This document shows positions 52,921 to 60,860 of a stretch of DNA of 64,000 nucleotides, piece after piece. The notes below the pieces were generated by a model that saw only the letters and a list, made by a program, of their open reading frames with translations, ran no database searches and had not been told where the DNA came from. The translations under genes were made by a program, and so were the position numbers. The stretch is from Hymenobacter canadensis (GTDB taxonomy: Bacteria > Bacteroidota > Bacteroidia > Cytophagales > Hymenobacteraceae), in the NCBI RefSeq assembly GCF_027359925.1, contig NZ_CP114767.1, positions 2,604,001 to 2,668,000 on the forward strand. The letters are read 5' to 3'. Position 1 is the stretch's first letter. The number at the start of each line of letters is the position of its first letter.

Positions 52921-55900
52921 GTGTTGCGCCCATTTCTTTTACTGTTTCGTCTGGGGCTGGTGTTGGTGCTCATGCTGCTGGCCGCGCCGCGCAGCCAGGC
53001 GCAGTCGGTGCAGGGGCAGCAGTTTCTGAAGCAGTTTGGGCCGGCCGAGGGGTTGCCGCAGCCATTCATCTACGCCCTCGCGCAAGACCGGCAGGGCTAC
53101 CTCTGGATTGGCACCGCCGAGGGTCTCGTGCGCTACGACGGTACGGAGTTCGTGACGTACACCACCAAAGACGGGCTGGCTGAGGATTTTGTGACGGGGC
53201 TCTACGTGCAGCCCCGCACCGGCCAGCTGTGGGCAGCGCACTACCAAGGCGGCACTTCCCGCTGGAATGGGCAGCGCTTTCAGGCAGTAGCGGCCGGCGC
53301 GGCGCGGCCTAGGGCGTTGCGCACCACCCCCGGCATCGCGCCCCCCGACACGGCCCGCGACCCGTTCGATCTGCCGCCATATCCCGCCAGCCGCCTACCA
53401 GACATGCAGCAGGTGCTGCCCGCCGGCACCGTGCCCCAGTGCCAGCTCACCGATCGGGAACAAACCCTCTGGATTGGCACGGCCGGCCAGGGGCTGTGGC
53501 GCTGGGCCGACCGCCACATCAGCTTTTATCCGAACCCGGCATCCCCGGCTACTCCACTGGCGCTGCATGAGGGCGGCCACGCAGAGGGCATTTCTGCCGG
53601 TGGCCAATACTTCACGCTCAACCCCACTGCCAGCCGGCCGTCGCCACTGATTGCCTACCCACTTTGGCTACTGCCCTACGCGCCCAGCGTGGTGCTGCGC
53701 ACGCCTTCGGAGCGCACCAACCCAATGTTCGATGGCCGGTACCCCAAGCCGGCGCCGGAGACGCTATGGGCAGGCACGCAGGGCCACGGGCTGTGGCAGA
53801 AGCCTATTCCTTCGGGCGAGCAGCCGATGCGGCGCGTACGACGGCTGCCCCCAACCTTGGCCGTTACGGCCCTGACCCAGCACCCCGGCGGCGACTTGTG
53901 GGTGGGCACCGCCCTGGATGGCGTGTACCGTCTGCCCGCCGACACCACGCAGGCCGCCGAGCACTTCACCACCGCCAATGGCCTGCTGCACAATACCATT
54001 TATGCCCTTGCCGCCGACTCGGCGGGCCGGGTCTGGCTGGGCACCCACGATACGGGGCTGGCGTTCTGGCAGCGGGGCCGGTTCCACTACTTCCGGTTCC
54101 GGACCGGTGCTATCGACGTGTCGGCCTTGCTCACCGATGATGCCGGCCGGGTCTGGATTGGCACCGAAGGCAGCGGCGTGCTCTGTTACGAAAAAGGCCA
54201 GCTTCGCCCGTATGGCCCGGCCGAGGGCCTGCTTTCCCCTTATAATTATGCCCTGCTTCCCGTACGTTGGGGCACCAACTACCACGCCGCCTACCACCAC
54301 GATTTTCGGAAGGAGCAGGTGCTCGCCGTACACCGCAACGGCCTCAGCTTCCTGGACAGTACGCGGCAGCGGTTCCGGCCGGTTGCCCTGCCCGACAACC
54401 CGCTGGTGCGGGAACTGCTGCCCGCAGCGGCCGTCGCTTGGAACGACTACTGCGCCTGGATTCAGACCCGTACGGGCCTGCTGTGCGTGCGCACCAACTA
54501 CCCCGAGCTACTGCCCAGCCTGGCGGTTCCGGCCCCGGCCATCCTGAGCAGCGAAGTGGATGGCGCCGCCCAGGCTCCGCAGCAGCTGAGGCAGCTGTCC
54601 GCTACCCGGCACCGGTTGGGGTTTGCGTTTCGGGCCGTGAGCCTGCTGGCCGGCCCGGCCAGCCTGCAGTACCAGTATCGCCTGCGCGACTACGATATGG
54701 TCTGGAGCAAGCCTTCCACGGCCACCGAAGCGCAGTTTGCCCAACTGGATGCTGGCGCCTACCAATTCGAGGTGCGGGCCCGGCGCGGCGAGCAGGGCGC
54801 GTGGAGCCGGCCGGCCACTGTGGCCTTCAGCATCGCCACGCCATTCTGGCGCACGTGGTGGTTTGCGGTCCTGAGCGTGCTGGCGGCTGGGGCCGGCATC
54901 TGGGCGTTTGTGCGGGGGCGCGAGGCGGTGCTGCGGCAGCAGAAGCTACAGCTGGAAACCACCGTGCGCGAGCGAACCCAGGAACTGCGCCACCAGAATG
55001 CCCACATCGAGGAGATGAACGTTGAACTGACCGTGGCCCGCGACGTGGCCGAGGCCTCGCGCAAGGCCAAGGCCCAGTTTCTGGCCAACATGAGCCACGA
55101 GATTCGCACGCCGATGAACGCCGTTATCGGCCTCTCGCACCTGCTGCGCCAGACGCCCCTCACCGGCGAGCAGAGTGAGTACCTGGAGGCCGTGCAATCG
55201 TCATCGCAGAACCTGCTGGTCATCATCAACGACATCCTCGACAGCTCCAAGATTGAGGCCGGCAAGATGACGCTGGAGCACACCGCGTTCCGGCTGCCGG
55301 AGCTGCTGCGGCGCGTGGCCAGCATGTTCCGCTTCGCCACCGAAAGCAAGCAGCTCTACTTCCGGCTGGAAATCGGGCCCGGCGTGCCCGCTGCCGTCTT
55401 TGGCGACCCGGTGCGCCTCAATCAGGTGCTGGTCAATTTGGTCGGCAACGCCATCAAGTTCACCACCCGCGGCGGCGTCACGCTGCGCGTATCGGTGCCC
55501 GAAGAAGCCACCGGTACGGCCCGGCCCGCGGTGCATTTCGCGGTGCAGGACACCGGCATCGGCATTCCGGCTGATAAGCTGGAAGCCATTTTCGAGGACT
55601 TCTCGCAGGCTAACACCAGCACCACCCGCCAGTTTGGTGGCACCGGGCTGGGGCTGAGCATCGCCCGCAACTTGGTGGAGCTGCACGGCGGCCAACTGGG
55701 CGTGGAAAGCCAGGACGGCGCTGGCTCCACCTTTCACTTCAGTATCGCCTACGAAGCCGCCGACCCGGCTACCGTGCCCGCCGAAGCCAGCCTGGCCGTC
55801 GGCCGCTTCGAGCCGGCGCTGCACGTGCTGGTGGCCGAAGACAACGAGCTCAACCAGCTGGTAGCCCGCAAAACCCTCGAAGCCTGGAACGTGCAGGTAA

Positions 55901-56586
55901 CCATAGCTGCCAACGGCCGCCTGGCCGTGGAAGCTGCCGCCACTCAGGCTTTCGATGCCGTGCTGATGGACGTGCAGATGCCGGAAATGGACGGCTACGA
56001 AGCCTCCCGACAGCTGCGCATGCTCTTTCCTGATGCCGGCCAGTTCCCGATTATCGGCCTTACGGCGTCGGCCCTGCCCGAAGACCGCGCCCTGGCCCTG
56101 GAAGCCGGCATGAACGACACGCTGGCCAAGCCCTTCGACCCGGCCGTACTTTTCGCCCGGCTCGCCCAGCATACCCGCCGCCCTACCACCGAGGCCGCCA
56201 CACCGGCAGCCGCACCGGCAGAAGTGGCGCCTGCTACTCCGGCTGCCGCCCTCGACTGGACTTTGCTGGAAGAGCTGGCGGGCGGCAACGAAGCCTTTAT
56301 CGGCCAGATCATCCGGACGTTTCTAACCCAGGCGCCCCTGCTGCAGCAGGAGTTGGCCGCCGCCTTCGCCGCTACCGACCACGAGGCCTTGGCCCGCACT
56401 GCGCACAAGTTGAAAGGCCAGGTAGCGTACTTTGGGGTGCCAGCGCTCCACGCCACGCTCGAGCAGCTCGAGCAGCAGGCCCGGCAGCACGCCTCCCCCG
56501 ACCAGCTGGCCACCGGCCTGGGGCACCTGGATCTGCAGTTGGCCGACCTGTATCCGCTTATTCAGACCCGTATCATGGTCAGTTAA
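52921..56586 (+). CDS. Hybrid two-component sensor kinase with propeller sensor, receiver and Hpt domain
   Basis: 1221 residues, GTG start. Signal peptide 1-27; two-component propeller repeats (AQDRQGYLWIGTAEGLVRYDG near 58, DAGRVWIGTEGSG near 410); Y_Y_Y domain about 560-640; one membrane helix about 643-662; HisKA with H726 (NMSHEIRTPMN); HATPase with N box LVNLVGNAIKF and GTGLGLSIARNLVELHGG; receiver with D1017 (VLMDVQMPEMDGYE); Hpt with H1162 (TAHKLKGQV). Periplasmic propeller sensors of this kind often follow polysaccharides or envelope signals. A relay H-D-H is complete, so a separate response regulator must be the final acceptor; the LytTR gene 52 bases downstream is the obvious candidate. 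Confidence 0.93.
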   Translation: MLRPFLLLFRLGLVLVLMLLAAPRSQAQSVQGQQFLKQFGPAEGLPQPFIYALAQDRQGYLWIGTAEGLVRYDGTEFVTYTTKDGLAEDFVTGLYVQPRTGQLWAAHYQGGTSRWNGQRFQAVAAGAARPRALRTTPGIAPPDTARDPFDLPPYPASRLPDMQQVLPAGTVPQCQLTDREQTLWIGTAGQGLWRWADRHISFYPNPASPATPLALHEGGHAEGISAGGQYFTLNPTASRPSPLIAYPLWLLPYAPSVVLRTPSERTNPMFDGRYPKPAPETLWAGTQGHGLWQKPIPSGEQPMRRVRRLPPTLAVTALTQHPGGDLWVGTALDGVYRLPADTTQAAEHFTTANGLLHNTIYALAADSAGRVWLGTHDTGLAFWQRGRFHYFRFRTGAIDVSALLTDDAGRVWIGTEGSGVLCYEKGQLRPYGPAEGLLSPYNYALLPVRWGTNYHAAYHHDFRKEQVLAVHRNGLSFLDSTRQRFRPVALPDNPLVRELLPAAAVAWNDYCAWIQTRTGLLCVRTNYPELLPSLAVPAPAILSSEVDGAAQAPQQLRQLSATRHRLGFAFRAVSLLAGPASLQYQYRLRDYDMVWSKPSTATEAQFAQLDAGAYQFEVRARRGEQGAWSRPATVAFSIATPFWRTWWFAVLSVLAAGAGIWAFVRGREAVLRQQKLQLETTVRERTQELRHQNAHIEEMNVELTVARDVAEASRKAKAQFLANMSHEIRTPMNAVIGLSHLLRQTPLTGEQSEYLEAVQSSSQNLLVIINDILDSSKIEAGKMTLEHTAFRLPELLRRVASMFRFATESKQLYFRLEIGPGVPAAVFGDPVRLNQVLVNLVGNAIKFTTRGGVTLRVSVPEEATGTARPAVHFAVQDTGIGIPADKLEAIFEDFSQANTSTTRQFGGTGLGLSIARNLVELHGGQLGVESQDGAGSTFHFSIAYEAADPATVPAEASLAVGRFEPALHVLVAEDNELNQLVARKTLEAWNVQVTIAANGRLAVEAAATQAFDAVLMDVQMPEMDGYEASRQLRMLFPDAGQFPIIGLTASALPEDRALALEAGMNDTLAKPFDPAVLFARLAQHTRRPTTEAATPAAAPAEVAPATPAAALDWTLLEELAGGNEAFIGQIIRTFLTQAPLLQQELAAAFAATDHEALARTAHKLKGQVAYFGVPALHATLEQLEQQARQHASPDQLATGLGHLDLQLADLYPLIQTRIMVS

Positions 56587-56602
56587 GGCTTGGTGGCTGC
56601 GG

Positions 56603-56633
56603 TGTGGTTTTTTCAGGGGATAGTTTACCTTTG
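56603..56633 (+). promoter_or_regulatory. Possible promoter of the LytTR gene, leaderless
   Basis: TGTG at 56603-56606, 19-base spacer, TACCTTTG at 56626-56633, ATG at 56639. Spacing puts the transcription start at about the ATG. Confidence 0.4.
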
Positions 56634-56638
56634 AGTAT

Positions 56639-57358
56639 ATGCCGCACCCCTCCCCGCTCCGCTGCCTGGTTATCGACGATGACCCGCTTTCCATTCAGAT
56701 TGTTGAAAACTGCATTGCCAGCACCGACTTTCTGACCTCGGCCGGCTCCTGCACCAGTGCCGTACAGGCGGCTGAAGTCCTGCGCACCCAAGCCGTCGAC
56801 CTGCTGTTCCTGGACGTGGAGATGCCCCTGATGTCGGGCATCGACCTGCTCCGCACGCTGCAGAACCCGCCTATGGTGGTCCTCATCACCAGCAGCCAGC
56901 AATACGCCGTCGAGGCCTTCGAGCACGATGTGGTCGACTATCTGGTAAAGCCCATCAGCTATGCCCGGTTCCTGAAAGCCGCGCAGCGCGCGCTGGAACT
57001 GTCCTCTGCCCGCACCGACCCCGAGCCCGCCACGGCCACCGAAACCGCCGATTTTACCTTCATGAAGGTAGATACCAAGCTGGTGAAGGTCATATTCGAC
57101 GAAGTGCGCTACGTGGAGGCCCTCGGCGACTACGTGCACGTGGTGACGGGCCAGAGCAAGCTCATCGTGTACAGCACCATGAAAGCGGTGGAAGAGAAGT
57201 TTCCGACCGGCCTTTTCGTGCGGGTGCACCGCTCGTTTATCGTCAACCTGAAACGCGTCCAGGCCATCGAGGACAATTCCATCCTCATTGATGGCAAGCA
57301 CATTCCCATCGGCCAGACCTACACGCGCGACGTATTTCAGCGGCTCAATAAGTTCTAG
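56639..57358 (+). CDS. LytTR-family response regulator
   Basis: 239 residues. Receiver domain with acidic pocket IDDDP (residues 12-16), phosphoacceptor D59 (LLFLDVEMPLMSG) and the conserved lysine in YLVKP near 105. The LytTR DNA-binding domain covers about 140-239 (DFTFMKVDTKLVKVIFDEV, EALGDYVHVVTG, FVRVHRSFIVNLKRVQ, IPIGQTY). Likely partner of the hybrid kinase just upstream, whose Hpt domain could phosphorylate D59. Confidence 0.93.
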   Translation: MPHPSPLRCLVIDDDPLSIQIVENCIASTDFLTSAGSCTSAVQAAEVLRTQAVDLLFLDVEMPLMSGIDLLRTLQNPPMVVLITSSQQYAVEAFEHDVVDYLVKPISYARFLKAAQRALELSSARTDPEPATATETADFTFMKVDTKLVKVIFDEVRYVEALGDYVHVVTGQSKLIVYSTMKAVEEKFPTGLFVRVHRSFIVNLKRVQAIEDNSILIDGKHIPIGQTYTRDVFQRLNKF

Positions 57359-57394
57359 CGCCGCCTCTGTTCAACGTACTTGGTTTAGCCAGCC

Positions 57395-58015
57395 GTGCAC
57401 ACCTGCCGTTTCTTTGCCCTGCTTCTGCTGACCGCCCTGCTGGCGGCCCTGCCCCGGGCTGCCCGTGCCCAAACAGCCGGCGACACCACTAGCGCGCAAT
57501 GCCCGCCGGCGCGCCTTGTGGAGATGTGCGTGGAGCTGGACGCCCGCACTTCCGTCGACTCGGCCGCAGGGCCTCTTAGCTACCGCTGGCTGATGGGCGA
57601 CGGCACCACCCTGACCGGTGCCACCGTAGCCCATTGCTACACCGAGCGCCGCCGCTACACCGTGCAACTGGACGTAGTGGACGAGAAAACCGGCGAGGTG
57701 CGGGCCGCCGAAAAGCTCATCCCGGTTGACTTCACCCAAGAAATAGTCCTCAATTTCCGGGCCTCCCCGGCAAACGCCCGCGTTGGCCAGCGAATAGCAT
57801 TTGATGCCCTCGACTCGCAGCTACCGCTATGCGAAAATGTGGTGATACTATGGGATTTCCGGGATGGGTCCGTGGAAAATGGCCGCCGCGTAGAGCACGT
57901 CTTCCGCCGGCCCGGCAGGTACGTAGTGCGCATGGCCCTGCGCGGCAATGGTCCCGACACCTGCCCCGACAGCCACTGTGTTACCCGGCTGGTGAGCATC
58001 CTAATTGAGCCATAA
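57395..58015 (+). CDS. Secreted PKD-domain protein
   Basis: 206 residues with GTG start at 57395; the first 25 residues form a signal peptide (FFALLLLTALLAALPRAARA then Q). Two PKD-like units: about 45-105 (LSYRWLMGDGTTLTGATVAHCYTERRRYTV) and 125-205 (VVILWDFRDGSVENGRRVEHVFRRPGRYVV). Cysteines at both ends may form disulfides. PKD domains mediate protein or carbohydrate binding outside the cell. No sorting domain. Follows the LytTR gene by 36 bases. Confidence 0.8.
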   Translation: MHTCRFFALLLLTALLAALPRAARAQTAGDTTSAQCPPARLVEMCVELDARTSVDSAAGPLSYRWLMGDGTTLTGATVAHCYTERRRYTVQLDVVDEKTGEVRAAEKLIPVDFTQEIVLNFRASPANARVGQRIAFDALDSQLPLCENVVILWDFRDGSVENGRRVEHVFRRPGRYVVRMALRGNGPDTCPDSHCVTRLVSILIEP

Positions 58016-58203
58016 CCCGCTCATAAAAAGCAATTTAACCATCATCTCCGCAATACACCTGTTGTGCGCAGGCCAGCACCGCTGCTATTGAATAGCAATA
58101 TATTTCAATAATATACTTTTTATACTGCACTTATCTAATAAACAATTGCTTTATTTGCGTACCCAAACAGCTCACACCGGCTGTTTGCCCTTACGCCCTC
58201 ACT

Positions 58204-58605
58204 ATGAAACGCCTCTTTGCCATTCTAGTAGCTGGCAGCCTCGGTGCTGCGTCGTTTTCCGCTCAGGCTCAGCAAGCCCCCGACCGGCTGCGGGCAGAAG
58301 CCATGGAAAACACCCGTCTGCTGGCCAACCGCATTGCCCTCGACGACGCCCGCTCCGTGCGTGTCCGCCACCTGACCTACGAGCGGCTGGTGCAGGAAAG
58401 CCAGATTACCACCATGTACAGCGACGATCCGGCCATGCGACAGAACAAGCTGCGGGTAGTGGAGCAGGAATACACCGATAAGCTGAAAGGCCTGCTGACG
58501 ACCTCACAGTTTGAGCGCTACGAAGCCTTGGTAGCGGCCGGCACCGCGCCCACCTCTCCGCATTCCGTTTCATCCCTGAAGCCCACGGCAGCCTCGCCCA
58601 AGTAA
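58204..58605 (+). CDS. Small periplasmic helical protein
   Basis: 133 residues. Signal peptide MKRLFAILVAGSLGAASFSA then QAQQ. The mature part is a pair of long amphipathic helices (RLRAEAMENTRLLANRIALDDARSV; LRVVEQEYTDKLKGLLTTSQFERYEAL), where LLTTSQFERY recalls the LTxxQ motif of Spy/CpxP-like periplasmic chaperones and of small Bacteroidota homologues. A Spy-like role is a guess from that motif. Ser/Pro tail. Converges on the 58621 gene with 15 bases between stops. Confidence 0.75.
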   Translation: MKRLFAILVAGSLGAASFSAQAQQAPDRLRAEAMENTRLLANRIALDDARSVRVRHLTYERLVQESQITTMYSDDPAMRQNKLRVVEQEYTDKLKGLLTTSQFERYEALVAAGTAPTSPHSVSSLKPTAASPK

Positions 58606-58620
58606 ACCGCGCGCTTTAGG

Positions 58621-60150
58621 CTAGGCCAGCGTCCTGTCCTGCTCGGCATTGTACAGCGCTGTGGCCTGCAAAATCCCCAGCGTGATTTGCCAGAGATCCT
58701 CGTAAGGCACGATTTCGATTTCAGCAAAGGCCTCGCCGGGTGGTGGCGAGGCCTGTAGCTTTTTCAGCACTGGCTCGCCCTTTTTGCGGCTGGTCACCGG
58801 GTTGAACTCTTCCTTGACGGCAATTGCCAGTAGCCGGAAAAACAACTGGCTGCGCACGTTGCCGGTTTCGCGCAGATGCCGCTGCTGATACTTGCGCAGG
58901 CTTTCCAGGCGGGTCAGAATGTTCTCGATGTCGCGCTGACGCAGGAAATGCAGAAACTGCAGGATGAGCACCGCCACGTTGTAGCCCTGCTTGTCGCGGC
59001 TATGGTCGGGCACCGTTTGCACGAAGGTGGTGAAGTTGCGCATCCGTATCGGCGACATTTCCGGCCGCACAAACTGCAGATAGGCCATGTATAAGTCCCA
59101 GCGCTGCTGGGCCACGGCCTGCTGCTTGTCGAAATGCACATTCTTACGGGCCGTAGCCAGCAGCTCTATGGCCTGCCCATACTGCTCGGCATGAATAGCC
59201 AGCAGCAGGTAGATTTCCAGATAATACAGCCAGTTGACCGAGGATTGGTGGAACTCCTTGGCGTAGGCTTCCGCCAAGCGCAGGCCCGCTGCCACATTGC
59301 GGCTCCGAAAGTGCGCGTACACAATCATGTAAGCGTTGTAACGCTTATCAAAGCGCTTATTGTTAATTTTCCCCTGTTCCAGCAGCCGGGCCGTTACCCC
59401 AGTAATGCGGATTATCTCCTGATAGTTACCTAGCAGCTCCTGCTGAATCAACTGCACCCGATAGTGGTAGTGGAACGTGATGAACGTACCGGCAGCCCGG
59501 TGCAAGTCTGCCAGTTTTTGCACCGCGTTATCCATTTTATCGAGGATTGAGCGCCGGGTACGCACGTTATAGGCTATTTTACCTTTCACGTCCCAGTACA
59601 ATTGCGTGGCTTCCTCTTCTATTGCCAGAACCTTTTTACTTTTCTCCAGCAATAACTTGTTGGCTTGGTAGCGGACCGGCATGCGGATATCGGCATATAT
59701 GCCCCGCAACAACTGCCCGAACAGCACCACATACTGCGTCATTTCGTGGGACTGGGACAGCCGCTGGCCCTTTCTGCTCAGCGATTCTGCCGCTTTCAGT
59801 TCGCCTTCAGAATACAGTATACTAACCTGCATGTACAGGTTAAGCACCTGATATTCATAACGCTTCGATACCAGATGGCGCGGGTCGGTTTCATCCAGAA
59901 AGTACAAATGGTTCAGCAGTTTCTGCTGAACCCTCGACTTGAGCTTGCGGAATGCCGCATACCGGGTCTGATCTGTTTTGCCGTATAAGTTTTTAACGAT
60001 CTGCTGCTGCGACTTTGGCACTCCGTCGACCAGCTGCTGTACCAGTTGCATCTCTTTATTGGACGAATGACGGGTCGTAAAGTCAAGCAATGGAAGCACT
60101 TTCAGCTTTCTATCTGTCACAATACGGGCCAGATTTATCAGTTCATCCAT
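58621..60150 (-). CDS. Cytoplasmic helical-repeat (TPR-like) protein divergent from the repeat-peptide gene
   Basis: 509 residues, no signal peptide or membrane segment. N-terminal 90 residues include IVKNLYGKTDQTRYAAFRKLKSRVQQ, a basic segment followed by LLNHLYFLD, then about twelve helix pairs with TPR-like spacing (GELKAAESLSRKGQRLSQS; YLEIYLLLAIHAEQYGQAIELL). No recognisable helix-turn-helix, kinase or peptidase motif. I do not recognise a named family, although the style is familiar from Cytophagales. Divergent from the tandem-repeat peptide gene at 60521 across 370 AT-rich bases, so a regulatory or peptide-binding role is a reasonable hypothesis only. Confidence 0.75.
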   Translation of the reverse strand: MDELINLARIVTDRKLKVLPLLDFTTRHSSNKEMQLVQQLVDGVPKSQQQIVKNLYGKTDQTRYAAFRKLKSRVQQKLLNHLYFLDETDPRHLVSKRYEYQVLNLYMQVSILYSEGELKAAESLSRKGQRLSQSHEMTQYVVLFGQLLRGIYADIRMPVRYQANKLLLEKSKKVLAIEEEATQLYWDVKGKIAYNVRTRRSILDKMDNAVQKLADLHRAAGTFITFHYHYRVQLIQQELLGNYQEIIRITGVTARLLEQGKINNKRFDKRYNAYMIVYAHFRSRNVAAGLRLAEAYAKEFHQSSVNWLYYLEIYLLLAIHAEQYGQAIELLATARKNVHFDKQQAVAQQRWDLYMAYLQFVRPEMSPIRMRNFTTFVQTVPDHSRDKQGYNVAVLILQFLHFLRQRDIENILTRLESLRKYQQRHLRETGNVRSQLFFRLLAIAVKEEFNPVTSRKKGEPVLKKLQASPPPGEAFAEIEIVPYEDLWQITLGILQATALYNAEQDRTLA

Positions 60151-60393
60151 TGCTAAATCAGCCTCAATAGGCTTTTATTGATGTTTTTGAAATTAGGCAG
60201 CTTCTAAAATTGCTGTCACAAAACAACGCGGTTTTTCCTTTACTAACACCACTGCCTTGTTGGACATTTGTAGTGGTAAAATATGTTTTTTTCAATCGTA
60301 TAATGTCACACTTTGGCAGTATCCGGGTACAACATCCTACGAAGGCATACTTCCTGATAGCAATGTAGTGGCCTTCCAGTTACAATTTTTATA

Positions 60394-60415
60394 TAATAAT
60401 AAATATTTATTATTA
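60394..60415. repeat. 22-base perfect AT palindrome
   Basis: An exact 11+11 palindrome made only of A and T (TAATAATAAAT and its complement). Flanked by near-direct copies of TTACAATT. Could be an operator or a DNA-bending or unwinding site. Confidence 0.6.
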
Positions 60416-60450
60416 CAATTATACCAATCACTTTTACACCAATAGTGTCC

Positions 60451-60481
60451 TTTACGTGGCTTGTTTAAGCGCCCACCTTTG
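60451..60481 (+). promoter_or_regulatory. Promoter of the tandem-repeat peptide gene
   Basis: TTTA at 60451-60454, 19-base spacer, CACCTTTG at 60474-60481 (7 of 8 to TAnnTTTG with the first T as C). Leader about 35 bases to ATG 60521. Confidence 0.45.
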
Positions 60482-60520
60482 TGTCAGTCAATCACTTGAA
60501 CCACACAAAAACCAAGCGCC

Positions 60521-60769
60521 ATGTTAGAATTAATCGCCCTCGCCCTGCTCCAGTTTTCGAGCTTCACTTCTGATTTCTCCGCCGGTGTCTATCCCGCTAA
60601 CTCGTCGGTTGTCACGGCAAACAACGCTGACCACGGCACCGGCGGCTGGACGGGTATCGACGCTGACCACGGCACTGGCGGCTGGACGGGTATCGACGCT
60701 GACCACGGCACTGGCGGCTGGACGGGTATCGACGCTGACCACGGCACTGGCGGCTGGACGGGCCGCTAA
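60521..60769 (+). CDS. Multicopy peptide precursor with four tandem 12-residue units
   Basis: 82 residues. A 35-residue N-terminal segment begins hydrophobic (MLELIALALLQF) but lacks the positive n-region of a Sec signal, then VYPANSSVVTANN. Next come four head-to-tail units ADHGTGGWTGID, the last ending GR before the stop. Units 2-4 are identical in DNA except for the final six bases of unit 4, and unit 1 differs by one silent base (C for T), so the array is a recent in-frame expansion. Leader plus repeated core is the form of a RiPP precursor or multicopy pheromone precursor. No Cys. Next genes encode a peptide ABC transporter. No known family recognised. Confidence 0.7.
   Translation: MLELIALALLQFSSFTSDFSAGVYPANSSVVTANNADHGTGGWTGIDADHGTGGWTGIDADHGTGGWTGIDADHGTGGWTGR
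60626..60769 (+). repeat. Four tandem 36-base repeats
   Basis: Units at 60626-60661, 60662-60697, 60698-60733 and 60734-60769, exactly 36 bases each and in frame. There are no spacers, so this is not a CRISPR array. Confidence 0.95.
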
Positions 60770-60798
60770 GCCACGCCAAGGCCTGTAAGGGCACTCCA

Positions 60799-60858
60799 GC
60801 ACGCAGCCTCGAATTTCTTGGCTACCTTGCTTGGCAGGAAAATATGCCTGCTGCGTGC
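60799..60858 (+). repeat. Inverted repeat between peptide precursor and transporter genes
   Basis: Perfect 9-bp arms (60799-60807 with 60850-60858) around a 42-base loop, ending two bases before the ATG at 60861. In mRNA it would reduce access to the transporter start or mark an end of the short precursor transcript. Confidence 0.6.
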
Positions 60859-60860
60859 AC

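Larger units (their letters stand above)
60151..60520. other. AT-rich divergent regulatory region
   Basis: 370 bases, clearly more AT-rich than the rest of the window. Contains a 6-bp-arm inverted repeat at 60164-60181 near the start of the 60150 gene, a 22-base perfect AT palindrome at 60394-60415, and a promoter candidate at 60451-60481. No gene seen. Confidence 0.6.

Noticed and set aside
60626..60769. 36-base tandem repeats resembling CRISPR direct repeats in length
   Set aside because: The copies are directly adjacent with no spacers and lie in frame inside a small gene; no cas genes are near.
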